The notes under the pieces are model-generated. The model did not search any database, was not told where the DNA came from, and saw nothing but the letters and a program-made list of their open reading frames with translations. 64,000 nt of DNA, from positions 4,774,001 through 4,838,000 of the forward strand of contig CM057057.1 of assembly GCA_029945375.1 (NCBI GenBank). Direction: 5' to 3'. The stretch comes from Agaricus subrufescens (Eukaryota > Basidiomycota > Agaricomycetes > Agaricales > Agaricaceae). Every line of letters begins with the position of its first letter. Position 1 is the first letter of the stretch. Both the position numbers and the translations under genes were made by a program. Positions 1 to 11,436 of this stretch are shown piece by piece.

Positions 1-18
1 CCCCATAGCCTCTCGAAC

Positions 19-1202
19 ATGCTTAAATTCGTTTGTACTGCTGCAATCGCCCTTCTGGGCCTTGTCTCCCGCGTAGATGCCCATGGATACGTCCAGGAAA
101 TCACGCTGGGCTCGACAAAATACACTGGGTATCTGCCCTACACTGACCCGTGCGTCCTCGTCCCAAACTATGTCCATAATTTGTATTTCATTAAATTTAT
201 TACTCTCAACCTAGGTACTACAACCCCCCACCCCAGCGCATCGTCCGCAAAATTCCGGGGAACGGTCCCGTTGAAGATCTCACTCTGATCGAGTAAGTTA
301 CATGATTTGAAGTTTATTCATGTGATAAACTCTACCTCCAATATAGTCTCCAGTGCAATGGCTGGAGCGCAGGTGGTTCCCAATATGTTGGCTCAGCTCC
401 CGCTCCTCTCGTCGGCCAAGTTGCCGCCGGTTCTCAGGTCAAATTGAACTGGACCCTCTGGCCTGACAGCCATGAAGGGCCCATGATAACTTACATGGCT
501 CGCGCTCCCTCCGATATTACCAAGTGGAACCCTGGTAACAGGTAAGCAACCCATTTGTTTTTTTAACCTATCTTCATTAGAGACTAATCAGGAAACAGTG
601 CTGTATTTTTCAAGGTCGCCCAGACAGGCAAAGATTCTTCTGGAAAATGGGCCGCAGCCGATATTCTCAATGCTAATAAGGGTATGTATACATTCACCAT
701 CCCCCGCAATTTGAGGCCTGGCCAGTATCTCATCCGTCATGAAATGTAAGTCACTATCTCGAGTATTAATGAAGACTACTTGACAACTGAATACACGCCT
801 TAGTCTCGCCCTTCACACGGCCTTTTCCTATCCTGGCGTCCAACTCTACCCCTCATGTATTCAGGTCGAGGTGACTGGTTCGGGTAATGCTTTCCCGACA
901 TCATTCGTGTCTTTCCCTGGTGCCTACACTCCGACAACTCCGGGTATCGTCTATGACATTTACACCAGTTGAGTTTCATTTGGTTACTATGACTGACATC
1001 ATCTAATACTCGATTTTTGATCATAGACACGAGCGTAAGTCGTGCACGACTTTTCAGTCATACAACTAATTTTTTTTTACTAATGCCTTACATATTTTAG
1101 TCATACCCCATCCCTGGCCCTGCTGTGTAAGTCCTAGTTCCTAAATGCAGAAATATTAGTGTCGCTCAACTGAATTATCTTAGTTGGACCGGCGGAAACT
1201 GA
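19..1202 (+). CDS. AA9 (GH61) lytic polysaccharide monooxygenase, secreted
   Basis: Copper enzyme that cleaves cellulose or hemicellulose chains oxidatively outside the cell. Eight exons (19-149, 215-292, 347-541, 599-745, 804-967, 1027-1034, 1101-1126, 1184-1202) give a 255-residue protein in one frame. Residues 1-21 are a signal peptide ending VDA; cleavage exposes His22 (HGYVQ), the N-terminal histidine of the copper brace. The second brace histidine is in SHEGP, and the axial tyrosine is expected in QLYPSC. The PGNGPVEDL and IPGPAVWTGG stretches are typical of the family. The protein stops right after the catalytic domain, with no linker or CBM1. Exon 6 is only 8 nt, and leaving it out breaks the frame. 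The gene converges with the thiolase 218 bp away. The family call is firm; substrate and regioselectivity cannot be read from sequence. Confidence 0.95.
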
Positions 1203-1420
1203 GGTCTCATTTTTCAATTATCCGAAATAATATCCGATGGTCGCCGTGTGACAAGTATTGTGATGATCGAAATATATATTTTTCTCCACGATGAATTCTT
1301 ATACCCTTATGAAGTCAAGCACACAAAAAAATCATATTCGCCAGAATGGGTAAATATAAATGTCACATCATTCATAGGGCGAGTAAACAGCGGATATATA
1401 CAACATAAGATTGCATAATT

Positions 1421-3348
1421 TCAAAGCTTAGCATGTTGAAGAACGTATTGAGAATCTTTTCTAGACTTGACCTTATTCACGTCAGCCAAAGTGACCGGCC
1501 TACACTCATGGGCGTGATTATAACCCAACCTAAAAAAAAAACAGTAACTGAGCCTAAGTTCAAAAATACAAAATTCATCAGACTTACCTGGTCCTTCCAT
1601 CTGCGCCACCGGGTTTATAAAACTCGGGCCTCCGTAAGAGCGAGACCACGACAGCACCTCCAAGTCCAACATTATGAACCAAACCGTATTTACCACGCGG
1701 GTCGGCTGTGTCGAAGAGTCCAGGAGCTTGCATGGGCCCAGCCCAATTACGAAGCTGCATCGTGATGTAGAAATGCATGCCCAGGCCAGTGGCACCGAGA
1801 GGGTGTCCCTTGGCTTCAAGACCGCCACTTGGGTTGACGACATATTTACCACCATACTATAACCCGAGTTATTATGCGTGAAATGAGGGGTAGATAAGAG
1901 GGGAACTTACGGTGTTATCGCCTCGCTCTATCATTTTACAGGCTTCATCCTCTTTACAGAGTCCAAGGGCAGGGTACGTGATCAACTAGATAGACAAATA
2001 AGTGATTTAGACATTACGTCCCTATCATACTGGGGGGTGAAGTAGACGACATACCTCGTTGGCAGCGAAACAGTCGTGCAGTTCGACCACTCCTACTTGA
2101 TCCCTGCCTTGACCGGGACCGAACCCGGCATCAGCAAATACTTTGTCTGCGCAGGTCTTTGCCATCTGATAACCAACGACGTCCATTGGGCTACGGCCTT
2201 CGAAAGTTTCGGGACCGTCTGTTGTTAAGTGCATGGCTACGATTTCGATAGCTTGGTTCTCGAGACCGTGTTTGTGGACAAAGTCCTCTGAAGCAACGAT
2301 ACAAGCTGCGGCGCCATCCTTTTTGGAAGAAAAAACAGAGGTGAATGAGTCTTTGATGAAGTTCCTTAAAGGAAGACTACTGGACGAACGGATGTTGGGC
2401 TACACATGTACTTGGTGAGTTGTCGCGTGATTTTAGGTGCTGCCTTGACTTGATCTACACTCCAGCCATCCCGGAATTGTGAGTAGGGATTGTTCGTGGA
2501 GTGTTTATGATTCTTAGATGCTGTCGAAAGATCCATTCATAAGTATTTCTCCCAACTTTTAAAAACCCAAACCCACCAATCATAGCCAAGTGGTCCACAC
2601 CACCACCATACTTTGCAAAATACTCAACCGCACCATTATCAAACATCCTAGGCGCACCCGGTCCATGATTATCACCAAATTCCTCTTCAAGTTCAGTCGA
2701 CCGTTGACCGATAAGAACAGTCGGTCCCGGTCTATCAGGGAAATTTGTACCAAGACTACCGGGTTTCATACGTTCGAAACCGAGTGCGAGTGAACATTCG
2801 ACTTGGCCGTATTTGACGGCGTTGCTGGCTTGGAAGAGTGCGGCTGAACCGGTTGAGCAGTTGTTGTTGACATTGACGATGGGGATGTTTGTGAGTCCGA
2901 GATTGTAGAGAGCTCGCTGTGGAGCGCGGTGAGTATTTAATGGATGATGGATGCAGGTCAATAATAATAGACTTACTTGTCCGGATGTAGAGTCACCGTA
3001 ACAGTAACCGACGACAGCAGTCTCGATGGTATCGTAGGTAATCCCTGTGGGAACCAATTAAAGCTGATGAACCCCTTAGCGCTCGGCTATACAGCAACGT
3101 ACCAGCATCCAACAAAGCCTTTGTGGCTGCTTCCAGGCCCATCTTGTAGTACCATCAGACTGCTTTCATAGTGTAGCATTCTGTCGGGAGAAACACTTAC
3201 ATCCTCTGTCGTCCTCTTGCCCCGCGGCTATTTAATTCGGTGACTTATTGAATACGGGTTCTGCTCCGGCATGGTCAAAACTTCTACTCACCTTGATGAA
3301 TGCAGTGCATCCAGCACCGATGATGAAAATTCTTCGTCCGCCAGCCAT
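1421..3348 (-). CDS. SCPx-type peroxisomal thiolase (3-ketoacyl-CoA thiolase/acetyltransferase)
   Basis: Thiolase of the sterol-carrier-protein-x class, acting in peroxisomal beta-oxidation of branched or long acyl-CoAs. The start ATG at 3348 opens [17 protein letters not shown]. The nucleophilic cysteine is in [14 protein letters not shown]. The C-terminal half holds [17 protein letters not shown] and HNVGLGGA, the usual thiolase active-site loops. The last residues are QHAKL, so the protein ends in AKL, a PTS1 peroxisome signal. It is intron-rich (about eight introns). One intron with donor GTTCGT, around 2300-2360, joins CSPTS to [13 protein letters not shown] exactly as the family requires. 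The protein ends after the thiolase domain and lacks the SCP2 lipid-transfer domain fused in animal SCPx. Neighbours are unrelated. The family call is secure; acyl chain preference is unknown. Confidence 0.9.
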
Positions 3349-4222
3349 GGTAAGATGAGTAGCTAGGAATTAAGCAAAGCGATATGTTTCGCTGTTATGT
3401 GGGATACTTGTCTTGCCAAGGTCGTGTGATCGTGTGCCTGCCGGTTAGCCGGACACCATATATCCCGGCGGTATTCAAGCTCCAAGTTATTCTGTCTTCT
3501 ATGACATTGGAAAAACATTATTGACGCTCCCCCCCCTTTTCGTGTCTCTCGACCTCGCTGAATTTGAACACTCGGTCAGTTCACGGCTCCCCGAAGCTTA
3601 AAGACGCCAAGTGTCGGCACTATTACATGCGATCTCGATCTTAGCCTTTCTTATCTCCACTTCAATTATAAGAAGCAACGACCCCACCTTGACTGAGGAT
3701 TACCAAAAAAAAAAATCACTTGGGGGGGGGGGACTAACGTATCGACTAGACGCTTTTTCAACATTGGCCTACTATAGATCTATATCAGTGTAACGAGAAC
3801 ACTCTTTTTTAAGATCCGATCAAGTGATCTCCTTGGCCTTTGCTCAAAAAGTACATGTTCTTTGTACCGTTAACTAGAACCTATTCCTAGTCTTTACGAC
3901 AGGTTGTCAAATAAGTAGAGGGGAGCACTAAAACAAATGAAATGAACATCATTCTAGAGATCCGTTTTGTGGGGTCGACTTTTGGCTAGACGGCTTTCTT
4001 TTTACGAAACACGCTACCGCCTGCCCTGTCCCTTCTTGTTCAATTCGGTGTCTCTGAGAAGAAATTATGCTTTTATGAGATAAAGCTTTTTTTATTTTTA
4101 TTTTTGTATGCTGCAGTAATGAAGACGAGAGTATCCTGCAGGGTTTCCCGGGTAAAGCGGCCCACCCACGTTGCCCGGGGATGGCACATACGGATGAAAA
4201 TTCCGAGGCATACCCGAGTAGT
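3349..4222. other. Intergenic spacer, thiolase promoter and Dnmt2 3' flank
   Basis: The spacer holds the thiolase upstream region on the right side of its start and the 3' flank of the Dnmt2 gene. A run of ten G residues follows an A-rich run near 3705-3735. No coding exon, RNA gene or repeat element was recognised. Confidence 0.5.
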
Positions 4223-5630
4223 TCATTGATTCGTTTCCGAGAACAGGTACTCAATAAGGGCTTGTAAAACAGTGACATTGACACTATTTCCAATAAGTCT
4301 GTACTGGGACCGAACAGTAACCATACTCGTGTCCGGCCACTTGAAAGTATCAGGCTCAGGTGAATCCATACGGGGATTGAACCCAAATATTCGAAGGAGC
4401 TCTTCGGGGGAGAAGTAGCGCAATTTGAGAGGGTCCAAGATCCGCACGGCGTCTGGGTTGTCGGGACGAGCAGCGGCGAACTCGTCGAATACAGTCGCTG
4501 TCTGTTGACGCCCGGCGGAGTTATGGAATGACTACGTATGGAGATCAAAAATTTCAACAACGTACATCGAGGCCTTCATTCATTTGGAGAATTGATCCAG
4601 CTCCTTGAACGAGTTGCGTGTAACCTGGAGACCGTTAGACACGATCCCTGTTAAGGGTGCAGAAGGAATGGATACCTCTCGTGAAGCAACAGGATCTGCA
4701 GGAAGATGGATATATCACGTCAAAGAAACGACCCCACTTGAACAGAACTTTATCGGGAATTGAGTAATAGTCGGCTGTTTCACTTGGACTATCGAGGTAA
4801 GAGCTGAGGGGAGGGATATGAACCCTGTTGCGTTCCTTGGCGTCATCAAAACGATCGTCAACCCAATCTTCTCCCTGGCCAGGTATGTGTCGCCAGACAC
4901 GGTCAATGTCTTCTCCTTCGGTGTGAGCAAAGCGCAAGGGATCTTTCTTTGCGAGAAAGTAGTATCTTAGCCTTGAGTTCGGAACACCTAATTGAAGTGG
5001 AGTCAAGAGGAGCTCGAGGGTGTTGTATCCAAGCGATCGCATGGCGGATACAAGTGTCTGTCGAGTAAAAGAAGTCTTGCGGAAGGCGGAGACTTAGATG
5101 AAATCCGGGGTGAGTAAAGTGACGGTATGAAGCACCTCAAAGCCGGCAACATTCTCGACCAGGAGCCGGGAAGGCAAGGCGTCTATCTCGGCCAGTTTGG
5201 GCAATATATCTTGGACAAGAAAAAGAAAGGACCGAGCGCGGGGGTCGGCCGCACCCTTGGCATTGGGGTTGAGAACGGTGTAAGGTTGGCAGGCAGGGGA
5301 GAGAAGCCAGAGATCCGCATTGAAAGCGGCGAGCTGGGATGCCGAGAGCCTGGAGATGTCGGCCTAGGAAGGAGACGGATATCAGCAAGCAGGGCAGGAG
5401 GATAGAAGAGGGCAAGGACATTTTTGATGATATCGGGCGAGTGATTGATGCGATAGACCTGGCAGGCGGCTGGGTCCCAGTCGAACGCTTGGACGACGGA
5501 GCCACGGACGGAGCTGCGGGCGAGGGCGAGGTGCAGGCCGCCTGCCGCGGCGGCGGGTCAGGAGGGGCGGGGGCGGGAGAGGAGGGGGCGCACCGATGCC
5601 GGCGTAGAACTCGAGGGCGCGGACGGACAT
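4223..5630 (-). CDS. DNMT2: Dnmt2/TRDMT1 tRNA (cytosine-5) methyltransferase
   Basis: AdoMet-dependent cytosine-5 methyltransferase of the Dnmt2 family, which in studied organisms methylates C38 of tRNA-Asp rather than DNA. Exon 1 (ATG at 5630) gives MSVRALEFYAGIG and is joined across a short GC-rich intron to GLHLALARSS, forming motif I. Motif IV reads LLSPACQPYT with the catalytic cysteine; the usual form is PPCQP. LLVENVAGFE is the ENV motif. The Dnmt2-specific CFT signature appears as SCCFTRG. Motif X is YRLIGNSVNV close to the C-terminus, ending SETNQ at 4223. There is no separate N-terminal regulatory region, as expected for Dnmt2. The gene is divergent from the PHD-finger gene across 428 bp. 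Exon borders in the 4450-5130 part are approximate. Confidence 0.9.
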
Positions 5631-6058
5631 TGTGGCGGGGAGAGAGCAGGCTGACGTAAACTCTGGCCTTGTCCTCGTCTGTCGCGTCGGGGATCCAGGA
5701 CTCTCGACGCCACCCCGGCTGTTCTGTTTTTCTGGTTTATTTGGAGACTTATTTGCGCCTGGCAGCCAATCCGGAGTGATGTCCACGCTAAGCGCCCAGG
5801 GTTGTGGTGATTCTGAGAGGTGCACGGCCAATTTGGATCCCAATCTAGCGGGCCCCAATTCTTCCCAGCCCCTGCCACCTCTGCCCTCGCATCTGCCTCC
5901 CCCCTCTCCCCCGCCCCCGCCGCCCCCACCGCCCTCTCTGCCCGAGCATCCTTCAGATATGACCTCATTATCATCCGTCCCACGGTACGCACGGCCCCCT
6001 TCAGCAGCCTTCCTTCACCCGACGTCTCATCCAACTTCAACCACCACCCCAATTCAGA
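5631..6058. promoter_or_regulatory. Divergent promoter region between Dnmt2 and PHD-finger gene
   Basis: These 428 bp separate two start codons facing away from each other, so the segment must carry both promoters. It is C-rich on the plus strand, with near-continuous CCCCC/GCC tracts around 5880-5940. Open frames across it are compositional. No TATA-like box could be assigned with confidence. Confidence 0.5.
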
Positions 6059-9053
6059 ATGGACCAACCCGACCCCCTCCTCCCTGCCTTTCCTTCCAGG
6101 CCATACAGCCACCTTCCCACCCCCCAAAGGTCCGCCCATGCCCTCCTCGAGCCGCCTTTCAGCCCCGTTAATTTCATGTTTACAGTCCAAACAATATCGC
6201 CCGTTACGTTGTAGACACATCGCATACCCCCCAATCTCCCGTGCCCAATGTGTATGTTCCCAGCAGCCGACCACCGAGTGTTCTTTTCAACTCTTTTCCT
6301 TTGCAGGCCACTATGTTCTACCACATCATCCTCCTATCAAATACTGACGGTTCAAGACAAGTAAGATTCCGCTCGCACATCATGATTCAACCATCGTAAC
6401 AGTTCATAGGTCAAACGAGAGCACACCCACCAGAGCACACGGATCAAAACAGTGTGCAACTCCAGAGTTGAGGTCCGTAAATCGGTCACATCCGGTCGAA
6501 AGCAGGCTCAGAAAACTTTCAACAGTCCTACTCACAACCTGCGTGTGACTCCATCTCTGCATACTGGCCTCCAGTCTTCGCCCTCCGTCCGGTGAGCTTC
6601 TCTTGTCGACTCATGAAAAGCCGACTAATCGCCTATTCCTGTCTTTCCAAGCTCCAACAAAGGTGACACCAGTGCCGTCCCTATGAAACTCGGCAAACCT
6701 TTGTAAGTATTCTTCATTCACTCTATCGCTTATCCACCCATATCATTTCATCATCTCAGAGTTACTCTGGCGACCATACCGTCCACCTCTTCCGCTTTGG
6801 CACCATCACCCCTCATCTCCTCTCCCGTTTCCGCACCCTCAGAAAACTCTTCACGTTTTTCCTCGCCTTTCATAAATAAACTATCTGCCTTGGAACGGGA
6901 ACGTTTCATGAAAGGAAAACAGACTCACTCTGCACCCACAAGTCCTGTGCCCATGACAGTAGACGAAATATACGCAAGCCCCTCAGATTCCTTCCGTTCT
7001 CAACTTACTCGGCGTCGTGAAAGCACGACAGACGCATCTCCAAAGCCTGGTTCTACAGTTTCCGGTGGCGAGATAGAAAGGATTCGGCAGGCTCTGATCG
7101 AGGACCGTCTTGCACAAATTCAAGAAGCGGAGATTCGTAGACCCGACTACTTGAAACGCAGCAAAAGACCGTTATCAGATGTGGATTCAGGTATACTACC
7201 TGATCATACAGACCAGGATCGAGGTAATGCAGTTGGAATTCTGGAGAGCCCAAATCAGGGGAGGCGATTAAAGCTGTTTCAAGAAACCTCAGAAGAAAGC
7301 TTTGAGGAGTGTTTGATGGCTGGTGGCTATGGTCGATACGTGAGTACTCAAACAGACCTATCACTGGCCCGATTTCTTAGTGTACGAATTGCAGAGAACG
7401 AATGATTGGGTTCGACAACCTCAACCACTGTCGTTTCTGGGGTCGAATAGTGCTAGTAAACCAAACGTGGCTGAAATACTGGTTGAACATGTGGAAGAGG
7501 CACCGCCTAGTGAGAAGGAACTCAAGAAGCGCAAACGCCTTGAGGCTTTCCGTTCAAGTGCCAAATCCAAACCCAGACTTGCCCCAGTAGAATTAGTAGA
7601 CAAGGGTCGTGTTCTACTCGAGGTGCTGAGTGAAGATAGGCCATCAGCTCCTGCGACGCCAGATTCCAGCCCGTCCAAACGACGAGCCACAGGTGGTAAA
7701 CGAAAGCGCAAAAGTGCCGATCCACCGTTTGGAAAAGAAAAACAGCACTCTGGCGAAGAGTTCGAAGGACCAAACTGGCCTGACCACGAATTTCCTTGGA
7801 AGTTACGAAAGGAGGAGCATGATGAAGTTGAAAAGGTTAGAGAAGACGAACGCATGAAGTGGATCGAAAAGTTCCTGGATAGAGATACGGATGAAGAAGA
7901 TGAGGACGAAAATACCCCTCGAGTGACTTTCATGAACGAGGAAGAAATTCTCCCCTCAGCGAAATGGGGCTTGGTTTATGAACACGAGGTGGATAGACCA
8001 ATGCCAGCGAGGATGGGACGCGGAAAAATGGTTCCTTTACTCGCCCATCCGAATGACCCACGGCAGGCGTATGTCAAGAAAAAGAGTGTATTTCCTAGTG
8101 ATCCTGCAGATGCCCGTGCAGCTCTCTTGGCCAGGAAAAGTGTCCGAGCGCTCGCCTATCGCAACCAACGGAGGCGACGAGAGGCAATGCCTGACGAAGA
8201 TGACGAAGAGACAGTTATTTGCATATGTAACGGTAAGGATGATGGGAGGGAACTCGTTCAATGCGACGGGTGTCAAACCTGGTATCATTTACAATGCATT
8301 GGGATTCGCAGTATTGCAGAATTAGGTCGAGAAGAGGATGTGTGGTTCTGCCGGAGTTGCGTGACAAGAACCAGGTCTCCTTCCCCAGTGCCGGCTTCTC
8401 ATCCTAGCGTCTTACACGAGCCGATTTTCGTACCCACTGATGATGCACCCCGCGTCCGGCGAACACAGGATCCTACCCTGTATCAACCTCTTCAGAACTC
8501 CCCATTGTGGAATCCTCCTAGAGTGCCAAAGACTCCGCCAATGCGAGCAAGAGGACGCTCAGATTTTGATGTAACATCTTCATCTGAATCATCAAAGTTG
8601 CCGTCAACGCCGCAGAATCCTTCGCATGATATCAGGTTATATAACACACCTGGCCCCTTCGAACGTTATCCGGCATCAATGAATGATGATCCTCCGTTTG
8701 ATCCCAACACAACGCCTTCGAGGGGAATCAAATTCGGAGCCTTCGCGACGCCAAAGTCGAACCCATGGTCGATCCGCGCTGGTGGATTGTTCAACACGCC
8801 ATCAAGACATCACAGTCGAGCTTCTTTTGGTCGAAGCTTTGGAAGTTTGGAGGACTTGGGAGCGTCCTATGGGGCCTTTGATGGGTTGACCAGGTATCCT
8901 AATGTTGAAGATTCGCCTATTGGACGACCCATGGTTGGGGACAGACTCAAGAAGGTGCCGCAGTCGCCTTTGCTTCCGAAGCCCTCGTTGCCGCCGCGAA
9001 CTGCGCATCCAGTACCCGAGGAATCGCCTGTTGTCAGACTAAAGCCTCAGTGA
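6059..9053 (+). CDS. PHD-finger chromatin protein
   Basis: Putative histone-reading nuclear protein of 886 residues. Exons are 6059-6129, 6186-6249, 6307-6360, 6410-6591, 6652-6702, 6760-7339 and 7395-9053; the lengths sum to an exact multiple of three. The N-terminal 300 residues are basic, Ser/Pro-rich and disordered. A Lys/Arg-rich stretch (KKRKRLEAF, then KRKRKSADP) may act in nuclear import. The PHD finger starts at ETVICICNGKDDG and shows the Cys4-His-Cys3 order: CIC, CDGC, WYHLQC, WFCRSC. The conserved aromatic WYHL precedes the zinc-binding cysteine. The tail is again disordered, rich in SPxx and TP sites. The 55-bp intron at 7340-7394 uses the acceptor TTGCAG; the nearer TTAG would shift the frame. 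No SET, bromo or other catalytic domain was seen, so the target and complex are unknown. Confidence 0.85.
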
Positions 9054-9376
9054 GATGGGGTGGGGTTCTGTAGTCTGGTGGAGCCGCTGTGTCGAGAGGA
9101 TCTACCTTGTATGCGAAGATTATGAAGGGAAAGAGACGCGTTGAAGATGTAAAAAGCTGACTGATAGATTTACAATTGAATAGTTATAGTTTAATGGAAT
9201 ACTTACTGACATCCTTTGTTTGTGATTTTGCGGAGCGATTTAATGTTCTTGGTAGTTTAGTACTGTAGTACCAAAGCGAATGAAGAAACGCGTTGTGCGT
9301 GACGTTACTGGACGCGCTCGTATGTTATCGCGTGACGCATTGCTTTTTATCACAAGTTTCCTATTTATCAGATTCC
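9054..9376. other. Intergenic spacer
   Basis: About 320 bp of 3' flank of the PHD gene and 5' flank of the MEI4-like gene, both read rightward. AT-rich, without recognised elements. Confidence 0.5.
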
Positions 9377-11436
9377 ATGAATCTATCAGATCCTGACCGT
9401 CTACGCCTCGCCGTCGTATGCTCTAACTCTCGCGCCCCTCCCGCCCACTCACTTGTTTTCTAGGCCATAGCGGTACTCAGGACCAAACCTAGGAGCATTT
9501 CGCTCCCGTGTACGCTCTCCATTCCAACTCTAATCACTCCCGAGGCCGACCTTGCTAGCCTACATCCTTAGTTTGTACCCGAATTTCCCTCCATCTGGCC
9601 CCGCACCTCCTACCGCGGACCACCGTTGGAAAACGTACGCTCTCAAGCTCGAGTCTGAAGTCGAACAACTCAAGGAAAAATGCCAGGCCCAAAGAACAGG
9701 TATGACTTCTTGATCTCCTATTTCACAATTCTCTTATGGTCTTTCCAGAGCTACTTGCGTTGGACAGATCATCATCATCCGATACTGCTTCATCAGAGGT
9801 CTCGGCCACACTCCCTCCTCCCGCGGCGGACTCTATCAAAAAGAAAGCAAAAGTCAAAAAGACCCCAGGTGTCAGTGACGTCAAAACATGGTCCGACCTA
9901 GGGCGCATTCAGCGTAAGCGGTTCCGCATCCAGCGCCAGCGCTAAATGTATAATTTTATTTGATTTGTCTTGTCAGAAATCGACATCCCAATCCCGCGGA
10001 GTGGTGATCTGCTCCTTGCCTTGCGTGCGTTTGGAAAAGTAATTTCCGGGAACAACAAGGATACATCTACCCTACTTCATTCCATGCTTCGCGTTATTCA
10101 AATTACCTCCCGCACATTGACACCCATAATAGATCCATCATCCGCGAAGATGTCAAGTTCTGTCACAGTTTCTGTTATAGGAAAAATTCTTTCCCATACG
10201 ATCACGACTTCCCTCTCTTCCTTGGGCGTCCAACGTCAGTCTACCGCACCGAATGTCGTTCTCTCGGACATTGACAAGGTGTTCGACTCGTTAATTGAAT
10301 GCATCTTCGGACCCATAATCCTGGCCTTCAGGAAGATTACCCACGCCTCCCTGTCAAATCTTGTACTAGGCGAATCGTCATTCAGGCCTGGAGGCTCGCT
10401 TAACCTCGAGGAGCTTCCACCTAATCTGGACTCTGCTGATCTACGCCAGGACCTTCTGGGGCTATTCAAAGTTCTTGTTGATAGCCTTCACTCGGTTTCT
10501 GTCTCTGCCTACACACAGGATCGCTCGAAACTCTCCCAATGGGTCATCAGTCTATCCAGTCTAAAAGCGTGTCTCGATTTGGAAATCATCCGCGAACTCG
10601 GCAAAGTCCTTTTTCCCGAAGCTAAACCTTCTGTGGTAGATGGTTGCGACACTGAGCTTGGGAACGAACTCTGGAATCAGGGGATGCATGTGTTCCCTAG
10701 GGGCGTGCCTTTGACGGTGCCTGCTTCAGCTTGCCTTGCATCTAGTGTGGCGTATGTCGTTGCCAAGGACGTTGTGTGGTACTTGTGCAGTCTAATGCAT
10801 ATACTTGCCGAACTTACCGAAAGCACTAAACCTGATACCGATGTTTTCCCGCTAGTGGCGTCTCAGGATAGCCATGCGCTTGGAAAATCTGACGGGGGCC
10901 GACACGAGACGATGCTGCTTGAACATCTTAATGATACCGTCCTCTCTGCGCTCTACGATCTTGTTTTGAAGTGCCAATCGATAATCGATTGTGGCGAAGA
11001 AGGGTCCCAGTCGGAACTTGGTGCTGTTGATGAAATGCACAGAACCCACGTCGGCAATTCCCTGACGACAGACCGCCATCAGACCCGCAAAGAAGATGAT
11101 TTGTTCAAGGGTGATAAAACATCTTGGCCAAATTCTCAAGTGCAGGGACGGTTATCCCTCTCCAGTGACAACCAATCCGAGGTCGGAGACCCTATTGGAT
11201 ACGGTTTACGGGTCCGTCATGATGACACAACCTCTGTGGTTGGTTGTTCAGGATGTGACCCCGATTCTCGGCTCGGTAATACAGATCAAACGTCGACGGA
11301 TGGGGTGGCCAATACGCCTGAAGTGGAGGCGGCCCCTGTGGGTAGATCAACGAGTTGTTTAATTGATGAAGCGGGTTATACGATGCTACTGGGTGTCGTT
11401 GAACGGTTTATCTTAGGTTCCGCGGGTGCGAGATAG
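9377..11436 (+). CDS. MEI4: Coiled-coil protein with MEI4-like N-terminus (candidate meiotic DSB factor)
   Basis: Five exons (9377-9415, 9464-9509, 9559-9699, 9749-9913, 9977-11436) encode 616 residues in frame. The N-terminus RLRLAVAIAVLRTKP, then PSYIL, then HRWKTYALKLESEVEQLKEK, has the order seen in the MEI4 family: a helix ending in an (I/L)xRxKP motif, a Tyr, then W-K and a heptad helix. MEI4 acts with REC114 on meiotic chromosome axes to promote Spo11 double-strand breaks. Next come a Ser-rich segment and a Lys-rich patch (KKKAKVKKTPG). The long last exon is mostly helical with many Leu and Ser residues and no domain I recognise. Animal and yeast MEI4 are shorter (about 400 residues). 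The assignment rests on my memory of the N-terminal motif. The alternative is an unrelated coiled-coil protein. Confidence 0.6.

Noticed and set aside
7371..7394. Acceptor CTTAG at 7380 for the PHD gene intron
   Set aside because: It would put the following exon out of frame; the CAG at 7394 keeps phase and gives the exact total length.
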